This document shows positions 15,208 to 22,123 of a stretch of DNA of 22,123 nt, in pieces. Made by a program: the position numbers and the translations under genes. The notes below the pieces were generated by a model that saw only the letters and a list, made by a program, of their open reading frames with translations, was not told where the DNA came from and did not search any database. The stretch's first letter is position 1, and the number at the start of each line of letters is the position of its first letter. Origin of the DNA: Rickettsiales bacterium (GTDB taxonomy: Bacteria; Pseudomonadota; Alphaproteobacteria; Rickettsiales; UBA8987). The DNA lies in assembly GCA_020631295.1 (NCBI GenBank), contig JAHDHN010000011.1, positions 1 through 22,123 on the forward strand. The letters are read 5' to 3'.

Positions 15208-16467
15208 CTACACCCGCTGCATTACCAAGCTCACATTGGTGCCGCCAAAGCCGAATGAGTTGGAGAGTGCGGTGTCGATCTTACGCTCTTTGGCTTGGTT
15301 CGGTACCAAGTCCATGCCTTCTGTGCCGTCATCCGGATCTTCCAAATTCAGTGTAGGTGGTGCTACTTGATCACGCATGGCAAGCAGGCTGAAAATAGCT
15401 TCTACACTGCCTGCGCCGCCCAGCAAATGGGCAATGGCAGATTTGGTGGAAGACATAGACACATTGCTTACATCATCGCCCAGCAAGCGTTTTACAGCAT
15501 TAAGCTCAATCATATCACCCAGCGGCGTGGAGGTGCCGTGCGCATTGATGTAATCAATATCTGTTGGATTTACCTTGGCACGCTTGGTAGCGGCCACCAT
15601 CGCATCATAACCACCGCGCCCTTCCGGGTGTGGTGCCGTGATGTGATACGCATCGCCAGAGAGGCCATAGCCGGTAATTTCACCGTAAATCGTAGCGCCG
15701 CGCTTTTTGGCGTGCTCATATTCTTCCAGCACCACAATACCGGCGCCTTCGCCCATCACAAAGCCACTGCGGCCCTTGTCCCACGGGCGGGAGCCGGCAG
15801 TTGGGTTGTCGTTAAAATCTGTGGTTAACGCACGCGCGGCGGCAAAGCCGGCAATGCCTGTTTCACAAATGGTGGATTCGGCCGAGCCGGCAATCATTAC
15901 ATCCGCATCGTCCAGCGCTACTAAACGTGCCGCATCCCCAATAGCGTGCGCGCCGGTGGAGCAGGCAGTTACTACCGAATGGTTAGGTCCGCGAAAGCCA
16001 TATTCCATGGATACATGGCCAGAGACCAGATTAATCAAGGAAGCCGGAATGAAAAACGGGCTAACACGGCGTGGGCCGCGCTCTTTAATCAAGCGAGAGG
16101 TGCTTTCAATTTCAGGCAAGCCACCAATACCAGAGCCAATCAGCACGCCGGTGCGTTTTAGGCTTTCTTCGTCTTCTGGTGTCCAGCCTGCATCGGCAAT
16201 GGCTTCTTTGGCCGCGGCGATGCCAAAATGGATAAAGCGGTCCATCTTTTTCTGTTCTTTAGGAGAAATCACCGCGTCAGGGTTAAATTCGCCTTCGCCT
16301 TCGCCGTAAGGCACTTCGGCTGCAATGGTGCAGGCAATGGCAGAGGCGTCAAAGCGTGTGATATTGCCCAAACCAGATTCACCGTTTAACAGTTTTTTCC
16401 ATGTGTGCTCCACCCCGTTGGCTAAAGGGGTAACAAGGCCTAGTCCGGTTACAACAACTCTACGCAT
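15208..16467 (-). CDS. fabF: 3-oxoacyl-ACP synthase II (KAS II)
   Basis: Condenses malonyl-ACP with acyl-ACP during fatty acid elongation in the cytoplasm. The Cys-His-His triad with its lysine is complete: Cys169 in VVTACSTGAH, His310 in NAHGTSTPLGD, Lys342 and His347 in STKSAIAHLLGGAG. The N-terminus RRVVVTGLGLVTPLANG and C-terminal NSFGFGGTNVSLV are standard, and 419 residues is the usual length. AGGAG (16477-16481 on the plus strand, read on the minus) lies nine bases before ATG. acpP, its protein substrate, lies upstream on the same strand but beyond a terminator, so fabF probably has its own promoter or relies on readthrough. Confidence 0.97.
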   Translation of the reverse strand: MRRVVVTGLGLVTPLANGVEHTWKKLLNGESGLGNITRFDASAIACTIAAEVPYGEGEGEFNPDAVISPKEQKKMDRFIHFGIAAAKEAIADAGWTPEDEESLKRTGVLIGSGIGGLPEIESTSRLIKERGPRRVSPFFIPASLINLVSGHVSMEYGFRGPNHSVVTACSTGAHAIGDAARLVALDDADVMIAGSAESTICETGIAGFAAARALTTDFNDNPTAGSRPWDKGRSGFVMGEGAGIVVLEEYEHAKKRGATIYGEITGYGLSGDAYHITAPHPEGRGGYDAMVAATKRAKVNPTDIDYINAHGTSTPLGDMIELNAVKRLLGDDVSNVSMSSTKSAIAHLLGGAGSVEAIFSLLAMRDQVAPPTLNLEDPDDGTEGMDLVPNQAKERKIDTALSNSFGFGGTNVSLVMQRV

Positions 16468-16500
16468 GTTCGTTTTCTCCTAGAAAATTATGTTTATACC

Positions 16501-16579
16501 CGTCATTCCACGGCTTGTCCGTGGAATCTCTGCGTTATTTTTTATTTCTGAGATTCCACGGACAAGCCGTGGAATGACG
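16501..16579. repeat. Nested palindromic intergenic repeat, copy B, perfect 30-bp arms
   Basis: Arm 16501-16530 and arm 16550-16579 are perfect inverted copies (30 of 30) around a 19-base AT-rich spacer. Each arm contains the hairpin TTCCACGG-CTTGT-CCGTGGAA (or its complement) and ends in CGTCA/TGACG. It belongs to the same family as copy A at 835-919. It lies between the fabF start and the acpP terminator, so it would be in any fabF leader. No ORF is inside. Confidence 0.9.
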
Positions 16580-16600
16580 TACTTAATGAAGTGATAATAC

Positions 16601-16633
16601 AAAAAAAGCCGCAGCAATCAAGCCGCGGCTTTT
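16601..16633 (-). terminator. Rho-independent terminator after acpP
   Basis: Read on the minus strand, AAAAGCCGC pairs with GCGGCTTTT (16604-16612 with 16625-16633) across a 12-base loop, and the run continues to seven T (16601-16607 on the plus strand are A). It lies about 180 bases after the acpP stop and before fabF, so the acpP transcript would carry a long 3' untranslated region. Confidence 0.85.
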
Positions 16634-16641
16634 CAAAATTC

Positions 16642-16805
16642 AGAGAGTATCATCACATTCACTTTCGAAGCCTTTTTTGCCCTTTTTCACTGCAAATGGC
16701 ATGTGTTTTTTCAAAATAGTTCACTATTCTTTCAAAAACCCAACCCATTTTCATAGAAAAATCATCAAAAAAACTGCTTCAGAAAGGAATATGATGATAC
16801 TCTCT
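16642..16805. repeat. 14-bp inverted repeat enclosing 136 bases downstream of acpP
   Basis: AGAGAGTATCATCA (16642-16655) and TGATGATACTCTCT (16792-16805) are perfect inverted copies. They bracket an AT-rich segment between the acpP stop and its terminator. In the acpP transcript they would close a long-range stem. The interior holds a small hairpin (AATAGT/ACTATT at 16715-16728) and a 31-codon minus-strand ORF at 16659-16754. No transposase or target duplication is evident. A structured 3' untranslated region or small RNA is the favoured reading. Confidence 0.6.
16659..16754 (-). CDS. Possible 31-codon small ORF in the acpP 3' region
   Basis: An ATG-to-TGA frame of 31 codons starting MKMGWVFERIV and ending KGQKRLRK, basic at the C-terminus. 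It lies entirely inside the 14-bp inverted repeat. No Shine-Dalgarno sequence is visible upstream, and an ORF of this length is easily found by chance, so this is a weak candidate. No similarity is recognised. Confidence 0.15.
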   Translation of the reverse strand: MKMGWVFERIVNYFEKTHAICSEKGQKRLRK

Positions 16806-16815
16806 AGTGCTGCTA

Positions 16816-17049
16816 TTAGGCAGCAGCAGCGTCAACAAATTTCACTGCATCGGCAACGGTACCAATTTTTTCCGCTGCTTCATCAGGAATTTCCACGCCA
16901 AACTCTTCTTCAAAGGCCATTACCAGCTCAACTTGGTCAAGGCTATCTGCACCAAGATCGTCTGTGAAGCTTGAATTCTCAGTCACCTTATCGGCTTCCA
17001 CATCCAAATGTTCTGCTACAATCTTAATTACGCGATCTTTTGTGCTCAT
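16816..17049 (-). CDS. acpP: Acyl carrier protein
   Basis: A 77-residue acidic protein that carries growing acyl chains on a 4'-phosphopantetheine arm. The attachment Ser36 is in GADSLDQVELVMAFEEEF, the invariant helix-2 motif, and the protein ends in an Ala-rich tail typical of alphaproteobacteria. AAGGAG (17058-17063 on the plus strand) lies eight bases before ATG on the minus strand. It is upstream of fabF, its partner enzyme, with a terminator between. The gap 17050-17252 is shared with the divergent lyase gene and must hold both promoters. A weak candidate for acpP is TTGCAT and TAAAAG separated by 17 bases (17133-17138 and 17110-17115, minus strand). Confidence 0.98.
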   Translation of the reverse strand: MSTKDRVIKIVAEHLDVEADKVTENSSFTDDLGADSLDQVELVMAFEEEFGVEIPDEAAEKIGTVADAVKFVDAAAA

Positions 17050-17252
17050 ATTATACTCTCCTTAAAAATAATCTGTTAGCCGATCTCGACTTACGTTAGC
17101 TAGCTGCGCCTTTTACAGAAGCTGATAGCAGAATGCAAATGCTTATTTTAATGAACCTGTAGAGAGTTCAGTGTTGTACTGATTGTAATTTTAGTATAGT
17201 TTGAATTTATATTTATTGCGTTTCGCTTGAGGCGTAAAATAAGAGGTTTGTT

Positions 17253-19058
17253 ATGAATACTAAGAATATGGTGCAAGATGTGCAGATTGGAAATCCAAAT
17301 CAATCTATTTCTATCGAAGGTTTTTTAGAAATTGTACGTTCTGGTGCTAAAATAAAATATCACCCTGTTGGTTTATCTCAAATTGGTGCTGCAAGAGACA
17401 AAGTACAAGAGATGTTGGAATCTGACAGAGTGGTGTACGGTGTAACTACAGGGTTTGGTGCAAATGCTAACATTGTTATTCCGGCTGATCAGTCTACAGC
17501 ATTAAATAATAATCTTATTACATCTCATGCAGCTACATATGGCTCTGCCATGCCAATGGAAGAAGTAAAGCTAATGATTTTAATGCGTTTGCAAGGCTTC
17601 GGAAAAGGGTTAAGCGGCATACGTCCTGAAACAATAGATCGTGTAATTAAACTATATAATAAAGGCATCATTCCAAAAGTAGAAAAGTTGGGTTCTGTTG
17701 GTGCATCCGGTGATTTGGAACCACTCTCAACATTATTTGGCGCCTATTTTCATGGTGTTGGTGAGCTCTACAACCCTTCTACTCAACAATACGAAAAAGC
17801 AAATGAGGTATTAAAAGAACACGGTTTTGGGCTGTATGATCTTGCTGCAAAAGAGGGGCTAGGTTTCAACAATGGTCCGCAGCAAATTATGGCATACGCA
17901 GCTACAGCAATAAAGCGCACAGAAAATGCTATGAAGATAGCAAGTGCTGTATTTGGATTAGGTATAACTGGTTTTATGGCACATAAAGATGCATATGATG
18001 AATTAGTTGACTATGCTTATCCTATTGAAGGTGTACAAGATTTTAACGCTGTAATGCGTTATTTATTAAAACCTGTTGAAAAAGATGGTGAGCTAATACA
18101 ACTACAAGAATGGCATACAAAGCCGCAAAGTAACTACTCTTGGCGTGCAGGAGCAGTAACATTGGGTGACTCTATACATATTATTTCTGAAGCCAAGAAA
18201 ACTGTAGAAAATGTTATTAATACCGTTACTGATAATCCTCTAATTTACAAAGATGGTGCTATTTCAAGCGCGTTATTTCATGGACAAGTGCTTGGTAATC
18301 GCTTGGATACTATATCTGCACAAATTGAAGCTACAAATAACTTATTGGCTCAAGCAACACAGAGATTATTGGAGGGAGATAGAAAACTTCCTGGGTATTT
18401 GGTTGAGGGGTCTGGTATAAATAATGGTTTTATGATGACAGAGCGTAATGTTGCTGCCAACGCTATTAATACTACATCAATTAATTACTCGTCGCGTAAC
18501 TTGCCTACAGGCGCACAAGAAGATTACGTATCTATGGCAAATTCTTCTGCGTTTCAGCTAGATGATTTCTCTCGTATATTGGAGCATCAGGTGGTTAAGT
18601 TAGCAATTACAGCGGTGCAGTCTATTCATATACGAATAAAGCAAAAAGAAGTTGCTGCTGAGAAGTTGAACAGTATTGAAAAAGATCAAGAAAATTTACG
18701 ATCATTAACTGGTGTAAACGAACTATCTAAGGGTACAAAGGATGATGTACTTAAAAGACTTGATGAAGATAAACGATTTTATGAAAATGTTCAAAATTTT
18801 AATATTCCAGTGCGGTTGCAGGGGCTTTACAAGGCATTAAGTGAAGTATTTCCTTATATGGAAAAAGATACTCCAGAACGTCCACTAAAAGATGAGTATA
18901 GAAAAATGCATGATTATCTTTTTAACTCCGATAATCTTGAGAAGATAACGGCATTATTTGACAAAGGTCTGTCAACATCTCTAAGGAATAGAGGTGGTAG
19001 TTTTGTAGAAAATGTAAATAATCCAAACATAACAGGGCAAACAGCCCTTAGGTTTTAA
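17253..19058 (+). CDS. Aromatic amino acid ammonia-lyase (HAL/PAL family), stand-alone
   Basis: A member of the MIO-dependent family that removes ammonia from His, Phe or Tyr, or shifts the amino group in aminomutases. The self-cyclising triad Ala151-Ser152-Gly153 (GSVGASGDLEPLS), Tyr62 in YGVTTGFG, Asn208-type FNNGPQ, Tyr295 and Arg298 in YSWRAG, DNPL (327-330) and QED (422-424) are present. Ser91-His92 at the substrate-selectivity position matches histidine lyases (S-H) rather than Phe lyases (F-L) or Tyr lyases (H-L). Deviations from HutH are Glu for Ala in GDLxPL, no CQPQ after the arginine, and FHGQVLG where GGNFHxxP is usual. At 601 residues it is about 90 longer than HutH, with a charged helical insertion near 460-520. 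No hut genes are nearby. It is AT-rich (17341-17400: 23 of 60 G/C), suggesting transfer. AAGAGG lies six bases before ATG. It ends overlapping the convergent gene by 4 bases. Confidence 0.85.
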   Translation: MNTKNMVQDVQIGNPNQSISIEGFLEIVRSGAKIKYHPVGLSQIGAARDKVQEMLESDRVVYGVTTGFGANANIVIPADQSTALNNNLITSHAATYGSAMPMEEVKLMILMRLQGFGKGLSGIRPETIDRVIKLYNKGIIPKVEKLGSVGASGDLEPLSTLFGAYFHGVGELYNPSTQQYEKANEVLKEHGFGLYDLAAKEGLGFNNGPQQIMAYAATAIKRTENAMKIASAVFGLGITGFMAHKDAYDELVDYAYPIEGVQDFNAVMRYLLKPVEKDGELIQLQEWHTKPQSNYSWRAGAVTLGDSIHIISEAKKTVENVINTVTDNPLIYKDGAISSALFHGQVLGNRLDTISAQIEATNNLLAQATQRLLEGDRKLPGYLVEGSGINNGFMMTERNVAANAINTTSINYSSRNLPTGAQEDYVSMANSSAFQLDDFSRILEHQVVKLAITAVQSIHIRIKQKEVAAEKLNSIEKDQENLRSLTGVNELSKGTKDDVLKRLDEDKRFYENVQNFNIPVRLQGLYKALSEVFPYMEKDTPERPLKDEYRKMHDYLFNSDNLEKITALFDKGLSTSLRNRGGSFVENVNNPNITGQTALRF

Positions 19059-20059
19059 CCTAAAAACGCTTCTGCCTGTTCTACCAATTCATCAATAATT
19101 TCTTGAGAGGATTGTTCTTGGGTGACCATACCGACGGATTGGCCGGCCATTACAGAGCCGCGCTCCACATCGCCATCAATCACCGCTTTGCGCAGGGCGC
19201 CTGCCCAAAAATGCTCAATTTTCAGCTGTGCTTCTAATTTATCCAGCTTGCCTTCGCGGTAGAGCTTGGAGGTATCGCGCTGGATTTGTTCAAACTCGTC
19301 CGTGGCGTCATTTTCAATCGCACGTACGGGAATTACCGGTAAATCCGGGTCGATCTGTACCGAAGTGGTGGCGTTGCGCGCACCGCTTTTGATAAAGAGC
19401 TTTTTGAAGTTTGCATGTGCGATGGATTCATGCGCACACACAAAGCGCGTGCCCAGCTGCACGCCTGCTGCGCCCATGCGTAAATAGGTCACAATCGCCT
19501 CACCGCGGCCAATACCGCCGGCTACGAATACGGGAATCTCCGGGAAATTCTCATTGCAGAACGGCAAAATTTCTTGCGCAAGCACAGAGGTAGATACTGG
19601 GCCAATATGGCCGCCGGCCTCGCTGCCCTCAATTACCAGCGCATCTGCGCCCATTTTCACCAAGCGCTTGGCCAGTGGCACGGCCGGTGCAAAGCAAATT
19701 ACTTTTGCGCCAAAGGCTTTGATCGCCTCAATCGTGGCGCCCTTGGGCAACCCGCCTGCCAGCACCACATGGCTTACCGCATGTTTTTTGCACACATCCA
19801 CCAGCGCGTCCAAGTCTGGATGCATGGTGATCAAGTTTACGCCAAAGGGCTTGTTGGTCAATGCCTTGGTGGCAGCGATTTCTTTGTCCAGCAGCTCTGG
19901 CGGCATGGAGCTTGCGGCAATCACGCCAAAGCCGCCTGCATTGCTGATGGCGCTCACCAAATTGCGATCACTCACCCAGCTCATCGCTCCGGCCATAATG
20001 GCGGTGTCTGTGCCTAAAAATTCACAGCCTTGCTGCCATAGTGCTTGTAGTGTTGTCAT
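19055..20059 (-). CDS. FabK-like enoyl-ACP reductase II / nitronate monooxygenase-family flavoprotein
   Basis: An FMN-binding TIM-barrel protein of 334 residues. The motifs MAGAMSWVSD and NAGGFGVIAASSM (residues 22-52), NKPFGVNL, EGSEAGGHIG with the probable catalytic His151, VAGGIGRGEA and GVQLGTRFV form the shared core of FabK and nitronate monooxygenase. The C-terminal pattern (AGALRKAVIDGD, GSVMAGQSVGMV) matches what I remember of FabK better than classical nitronate monooxygenase. FabK would reduce enoyl-ACP with NAD(P)H, fitting the nearby acpP and fabF; the alternative is oxidation of alkyl nitronates. An AGGT-type ribosome site precedes ATG. It is convergent with the lyase gene, sharing 4 bases at the stops, and has its own start beyond palindromic repeats. 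Family is certain; the choice between the two functions is not. Confidence 0.85.
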   Translation of the reverse strand: MTTLQALWQQGCEFLGTDTAIMAGAMSWVSDRNLVSAISNAGGFGVIAASSMPPELLDKEIAATKALTNKPFGVNLITMHPDLDALVDVCKKHAVSHVVLAGGLPKGATIEAIKAFGAKVICFAPAVPLAKRLVKMGADALVIEGSEAGGHIGPVSTSVLAQEILPFCNENFPEIPVFVAGGIGRGEAIVTYLRMGAAGVQLGTRFVCAHESIAHANFKKLFIKSGARNATTSVQIDPDLPVIPVRAIENDATDEFEQIQRDTSKLYREGKLDKLEAQLKIEHFWAGALRKAVIDGDVERGSVMAGQSVGMVTQEQSSQEIIDELVEQAEAFLG

Positions 20060-20087
20060 AATCGTTACCTGTTTTTATCTATATGGT

Positions 20088-20196
20088 CGCGTCATCCTGG
20101 AAGTGCCGAAGGCGCTATCCACAGATCCATCTATCACCACGCGGGGAGCAAAATGGACCCTGGATCACGCGCGTTGCGCTTGTCCAGGGTGACGCG
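20088..20196. repeat. Nested palindromic intergenic repeat, copy D
   Basis: Imperfect inverted arms: 20088-20129 begins CGCGTCATCCTGGA, and 20154-20196 ends TCCAGGGTGACGCG. Each arm holds its own hairpin, TGGA-AGTGCC-GAA-GGCGCT-TCCA on the left and GCGC/GCGC within TGGA...TCCA on the right. It has the same two-hairpin layout and GTCA-type ends as copies A and B, but different stem sequence. It is located just upstream of the FabK-like gene. Confidence 0.75.
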
Positions 20197-20234
20197 TTTA
20201 TATTATGATCATTTCAATTAAGAGTTATATTGCA

Positions 20235-20318
20235 ATCCCGGGCGCAGACCCGGGATCCAGGGTTAACAAGCACTATCTTGCTATAAAACCCTGGACCCTC
20301 GCTTTCGCAAGGGTTCCA
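20235..20318. repeat. Nested palindromic intergenic repeat, copy E
   Basis: The left hairpin ATCCCGGG-CGCAGA-CCCGGGAT (20235-20256) is perfect. TCCAGGGTT (20256-20264) pairs with AACCCTGGA (20287-20295) across a 22-base spacer. The right hairpin is TGGACCCT...AGGGTTCCA (20292-20318). Together with copy D it occupies most of the 20060-20373 gap between lysC and the FabK-like gene; I see no gene or terminator U-run in the remainder. Confidence 0.75.
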
Positions 20319-20373
20319 AAATAATTAATAACATCAACTGAAATGTGCATATTATTTTCCTATTAAAACTGTT

Positions 20374-21600
20374 TTACTCCGCATCCAGCTCATATGCCGT
20401 GTGCAGGCTGCGCAGGGCCAGTTCCAGATATTCTGCCTCAATCAGCACCGAAATTTTGATCTCAGAGGTGGAAATCACGCCAATATTAATGCCTTTTTCC
20501 GCCAGCGTGGAGAACATTTTCTGGGCCACACCTGCATGCGAGCGCATGCCCACACCAATCACAGATACTTTTACCACATCGTCATCTATTTTGATGGATT
20601 CGTATTTTAGCCCGTCTACATCTTCCAGCTCTTTTTTGCAGCGTGCTACGTCTGTTTTGGGAATAGTGAAGGTGATATCGGTATGTTTACCGTCTTCACT
20701 GATATTCTGCACAATCATATCCACATTGATCTCCGCATCGGCCAGCGGGCCAAACACAGTGGCCGCCACGCCGGGAATATGCTGTACATTTACTAGGGTT
20801 ACTTGCGCATCATTCTTGCTATAGGCAATGCCTGTAATCACTCTGCGTTCCATCACTTCCTCCTCTTCCACCAGGAAGGTGCCTGGTGTATTCTCAAAAC
20901 TGCTCAGCACCTGCACCGGCACGTTATATTTCATGGCAAGCTCCACAGAGCGCGTTTGCAGCACTTTGGCGCCTAAGGAGGCCATCTCCAGCACTTCTTC
21001 ATAGCCCACCTTGTTGAGCTTGCGTGCCTTGGGCACAATGCGCGGGTCTGTGGTGTAAATCCCGTCCACATCGGTGTAAATATCACAGCGATCTGCTTTC
21101 AACGCAGCGGCCAGCGCCACGGCCGAGGTATCACTGCCGCCACGGCCCAGCGTGGCCACACGGCCAGAAGGCGCGATGCCTTGGAAACCTGGCATCACAA
21201 TTACCTCATCGCGGCCCAATGCGTTATGCAGCGCTTCCGCATCAATATTAGCGATGCGCGCTTTGCTGTGCAGGCCCTCTGTTTTTAGAGGCATATGATG
21301 GCCCGACCACGAATGCGCCTTAATGCCCATTTGCTGTAAGGTGAGCGCCAGCAACCCGGCCGTTACTTGCTCACCAGAAGACACCACCGCGTCATATTCC
21401 GCGTTGCTTTCTTCGCTGCTAAGGTCTGATACTTCTTCCACATAGCCCACCAGCTGGTTGGTCACGCCCGACATGGCAGAGACCACCACGGCTACCTGAT
21501 GGCCGGCTTCCACCTCACGCTTTACATGCGTGGCCACATTGCGGATGCGCTCAATATTCGCAACACTCGTGCCGCCAAATTTTTGTACAATAATTCCCAT
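20374..21600 (-). CDS. lysC: Aspartokinase
   Basis: Phosphorylates aspartate, the first step toward lysine, threonine, methionine and diaminopimelate for the cell wall. The kinase domain (about 1-245) shows KFGGTSV (7-13), VVSAMSG, SSGEQVTAGLL, GRGGSDTSAVALA and DIYTDVDGIYTTDPR. Two C-terminal ACT domains follow (about 265-335 and 345-405, with VDMIVQNIS and GINIGVISTSEIKISVLI), so feedback control by lysine and/or threonine is expected. The 408-residue length is that of the common monofunctional form. AAGG lies eight bases before the ATG. It is divergent from mltG with an 85-base gap. Confidence 0.97.
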   Translation of the reverse strand: MGIIVQKFGGTSVANIERIRNVATHVKREVEAGHQVAVVVSAMSGVTNQLVGYVEEVSDLSSEESNAEYDAVVSSGEQVTAGLLALTLQQMGIKAHSWSGHHMPLKTEGLHSKARIANIDAEALHNALGRDEVIVMPGFQGIAPSGRVATLGRGGSDTSAVALAAALKADRCDIYTDVDGIYTTDPRIVPKARKLNKVGYEEVLEMASLGAKVLQTRSVELAMKYNVPVQVLSSFENTPGTFLVEEEEVMERRVITGIAYSKNDAQVTLVNVQHIPGVAATVFGPLADAEINVDMIVQNISEDGKHTDITFTIPKTDVARCKKELEDVDGLKYESIKIDDDVVKVSVIGVGMRSHAGVAQKMFSTLAEKGINIGVISTSEIKISVLIEAEYLELALRSLHTAYELDAE

Positions 21601-21685
21601 GGTGTAGCCTTATAGAGAGCGAGATGATTCTTGCAACGTAATTCACTGATGACATTACGCATTACTTCATGCATCATACAGAGCT

Positions 21686-22123
21686 ATGCGGAGTGTGCTT
21701 TACAGTTTATTTGCAGTGGCGGTGTTATTTGCGGCCACCATTGCCTATGGCATTTTTGAGTGGCACCCAAAGCAGCGTGGTAGCTTGCAGGAAGATGTGA
21801 CGCTGCAGGTGGTGAAGGGCATGTCGTCCTACCAAATTGCCACCTTGCTGGCAGAGAAAAAGGTGGTGCCCTATAAATATGCCTTTTGGGCGCATTACCA
21901 AATTGAGAAGCGCCGCCATCCAGGCCTGGCCTTGCAGGCGGGGCAATATACGTTTTATCCTGGCACCAGCGTGGCGCGCGTGTTGGAAATGGTCTCCAAC
22001 GGTGAGGTGACCTATTATAAGGTAACTATTCCAGACGGATTTACCAACCACCAAGTGTTTGAGCGCCTGCGCAAAACCAAAAAGCTGAGCGGCGAGCTGC
22101 CCACCATGCCAGCAGAAGGCCAG
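21686..22123 (+). CDS. mltG: Endolytic murein transglycosylase MltG, 3' end missing
   Basis: The frame opens at ATG 21686 and runs to the window edge without a stop: 146 codons. The N-terminus MRSVLYSLFAVAVLFAATIA is a single membrane anchor (about residues 4-22). It is followed by a LysM-like region (VTLQVVKGMSSYQIATLL, about 39-56) and the YceG/MltG segments GQYTFYPGTSVARVLEMVSNGEV and VTIPDGFTNHQVFERL. The catalytic glutamate lies beyond the window. MltG cuts nascent glycan strands at the inner membrane and sets their length. The Shine-Dalgarno sequence is weak. In many alphaproteobacteria mltG follows fabF directly; here about 5 kb and opposite orientation separate them. Confidence 0.9.
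   Translation, partial: MRSVLYSLFAVAVLFAATIAYGIFEWHPKQRGSLQEDVTLQVVKGMSSYQIATLLAEKKVVPYKYAFWAHYQIEKRRHPGLALQAGQYTFYPGTSVARVLEMVSNGEVTYYKVTIPDGFTNHQVFERLRKTKKLSGELPTMPAEGQ

Noticed and set aside
16642..16805. Insertion sequence or MITE with 14-bp terminal repeats
   Set aside because: No transposase and no flanking target duplication can be seen; kept only as an inverted repeat of unknown role.
17050..17252. Confident promoter calls for acpP and the lyase gene
   Set aside because: Candidate -35/-10 pairs match the consensus too poorly (for example TTGCAT with TAAAAG) to be listed as features in their own right.
19554..20192. A 212-codon plus-strand frame opposite the FabK-like gene
   Set aside because: Antisense shadow: the minus-strand frame has full flavoprotein motifs, and this frame runs into the palindromic repeat.
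21725..22054. A 109-codon minus-strand open frame at the right end
   Set aside because: It is antisense to the clearly recognisable MltG coding frame that starts at 21686 and runs off the window.
1..22123. tRNA or rRNA genes
   Set aside because: None of the intergenic gaps shows a cloverleaf with a GTTCGA-type T-arm or recognisable rRNA sequence.

Overview
The window reads as a piece of chromosome from an alphaproteobacterium of intermediate GC. The truB-rpsO-pnp order, the short class Ia ribonucleotide reductase pair, and the acpP/fabF/mltG genes all fit that group. Intergenic nested palindromes of the CGTCATTCC...GGAATC type are also frequent in Rickettsiales- and Holosporales-like and related alphaproteobacterial genomes. 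No prophage, transposase, CRISPR array, tRNA or rRNA gene is visible. Placement below class is not possible from the sequence alone.

Layout, left to right. (1) 1-2955, plus strand: the 3' part of an M14-type AstE/aspartoacylase-like amidohydrolase, a non-classical argininosuccinate lyase (ArgH), and a GNAT acetyltransferase three bases behind argH. (2) 3037-6581, plus strand: truB, rpsO and pnp, with a terminator after rpsO and another after pnp. (3) 6582-7633: AT-rich, hairpin-rich DNA and an orphan minus-strand beta-barrel-like gene. (4) 7634-11955, minus strand: an ArgD-type aminotransferase, nrdB and nrdA. (5) 11956-12228: a divergent regulatory gap with two NrdR-box-like palindromes exactly 31 bases apart, and two leader hairpins in front of nrdA. 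(6) 12229-15090, plus strand: a large AsmA-family envelope protein. (7) 15208-17049, minus strand: fabF and acpP, separated by an acpP terminator, a 14-bp inverted repeat and a perfect nested palindrome. (8) 17253-19058, plus strand: an AT-rich, stand-alone aromatic amino acid (histidine-like) ammonia-lyase gene. (9) 19055-21600, minus strand: a FabK/nitronate monooxygenase-like flavoprotein and aspartokinase, separated by two more palindromic elements. (10) 21686 to the window end, plus strand: the 5' part of mltG, which runs off the window.

Most genes are housekeeping: translation and RNA turnover (truB, rpsO, pnp), dNTP synthesis (nrdAB), fatty acid synthesis (acpP, fabF, probably fabK), envelope biogenesis (asmA, mltG) and amino acid synthesis (argH, argD, lysC). 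The accessory signal lies in four places. The first is the family of nested palindromic repeats, two of which keep each arm's hairpin through paired substitutions. The second is the orphan lyase with a diverged active-site neighbourhood. The third is the orphan barrel-like protein. The fourth is the unusual acyl-amino-acid/arginine cluster at the left end. I see no convincing new multi-gene defence or mobile system.

The two gene-free gaps above 300 bases hold the following. 16468-16815 has a nested palindrome, the acpP terminator and a 14-bp inverted repeat around a possible 31-codon ORF. 20060-20373 has two nested palindromes and nothing else that I can see.
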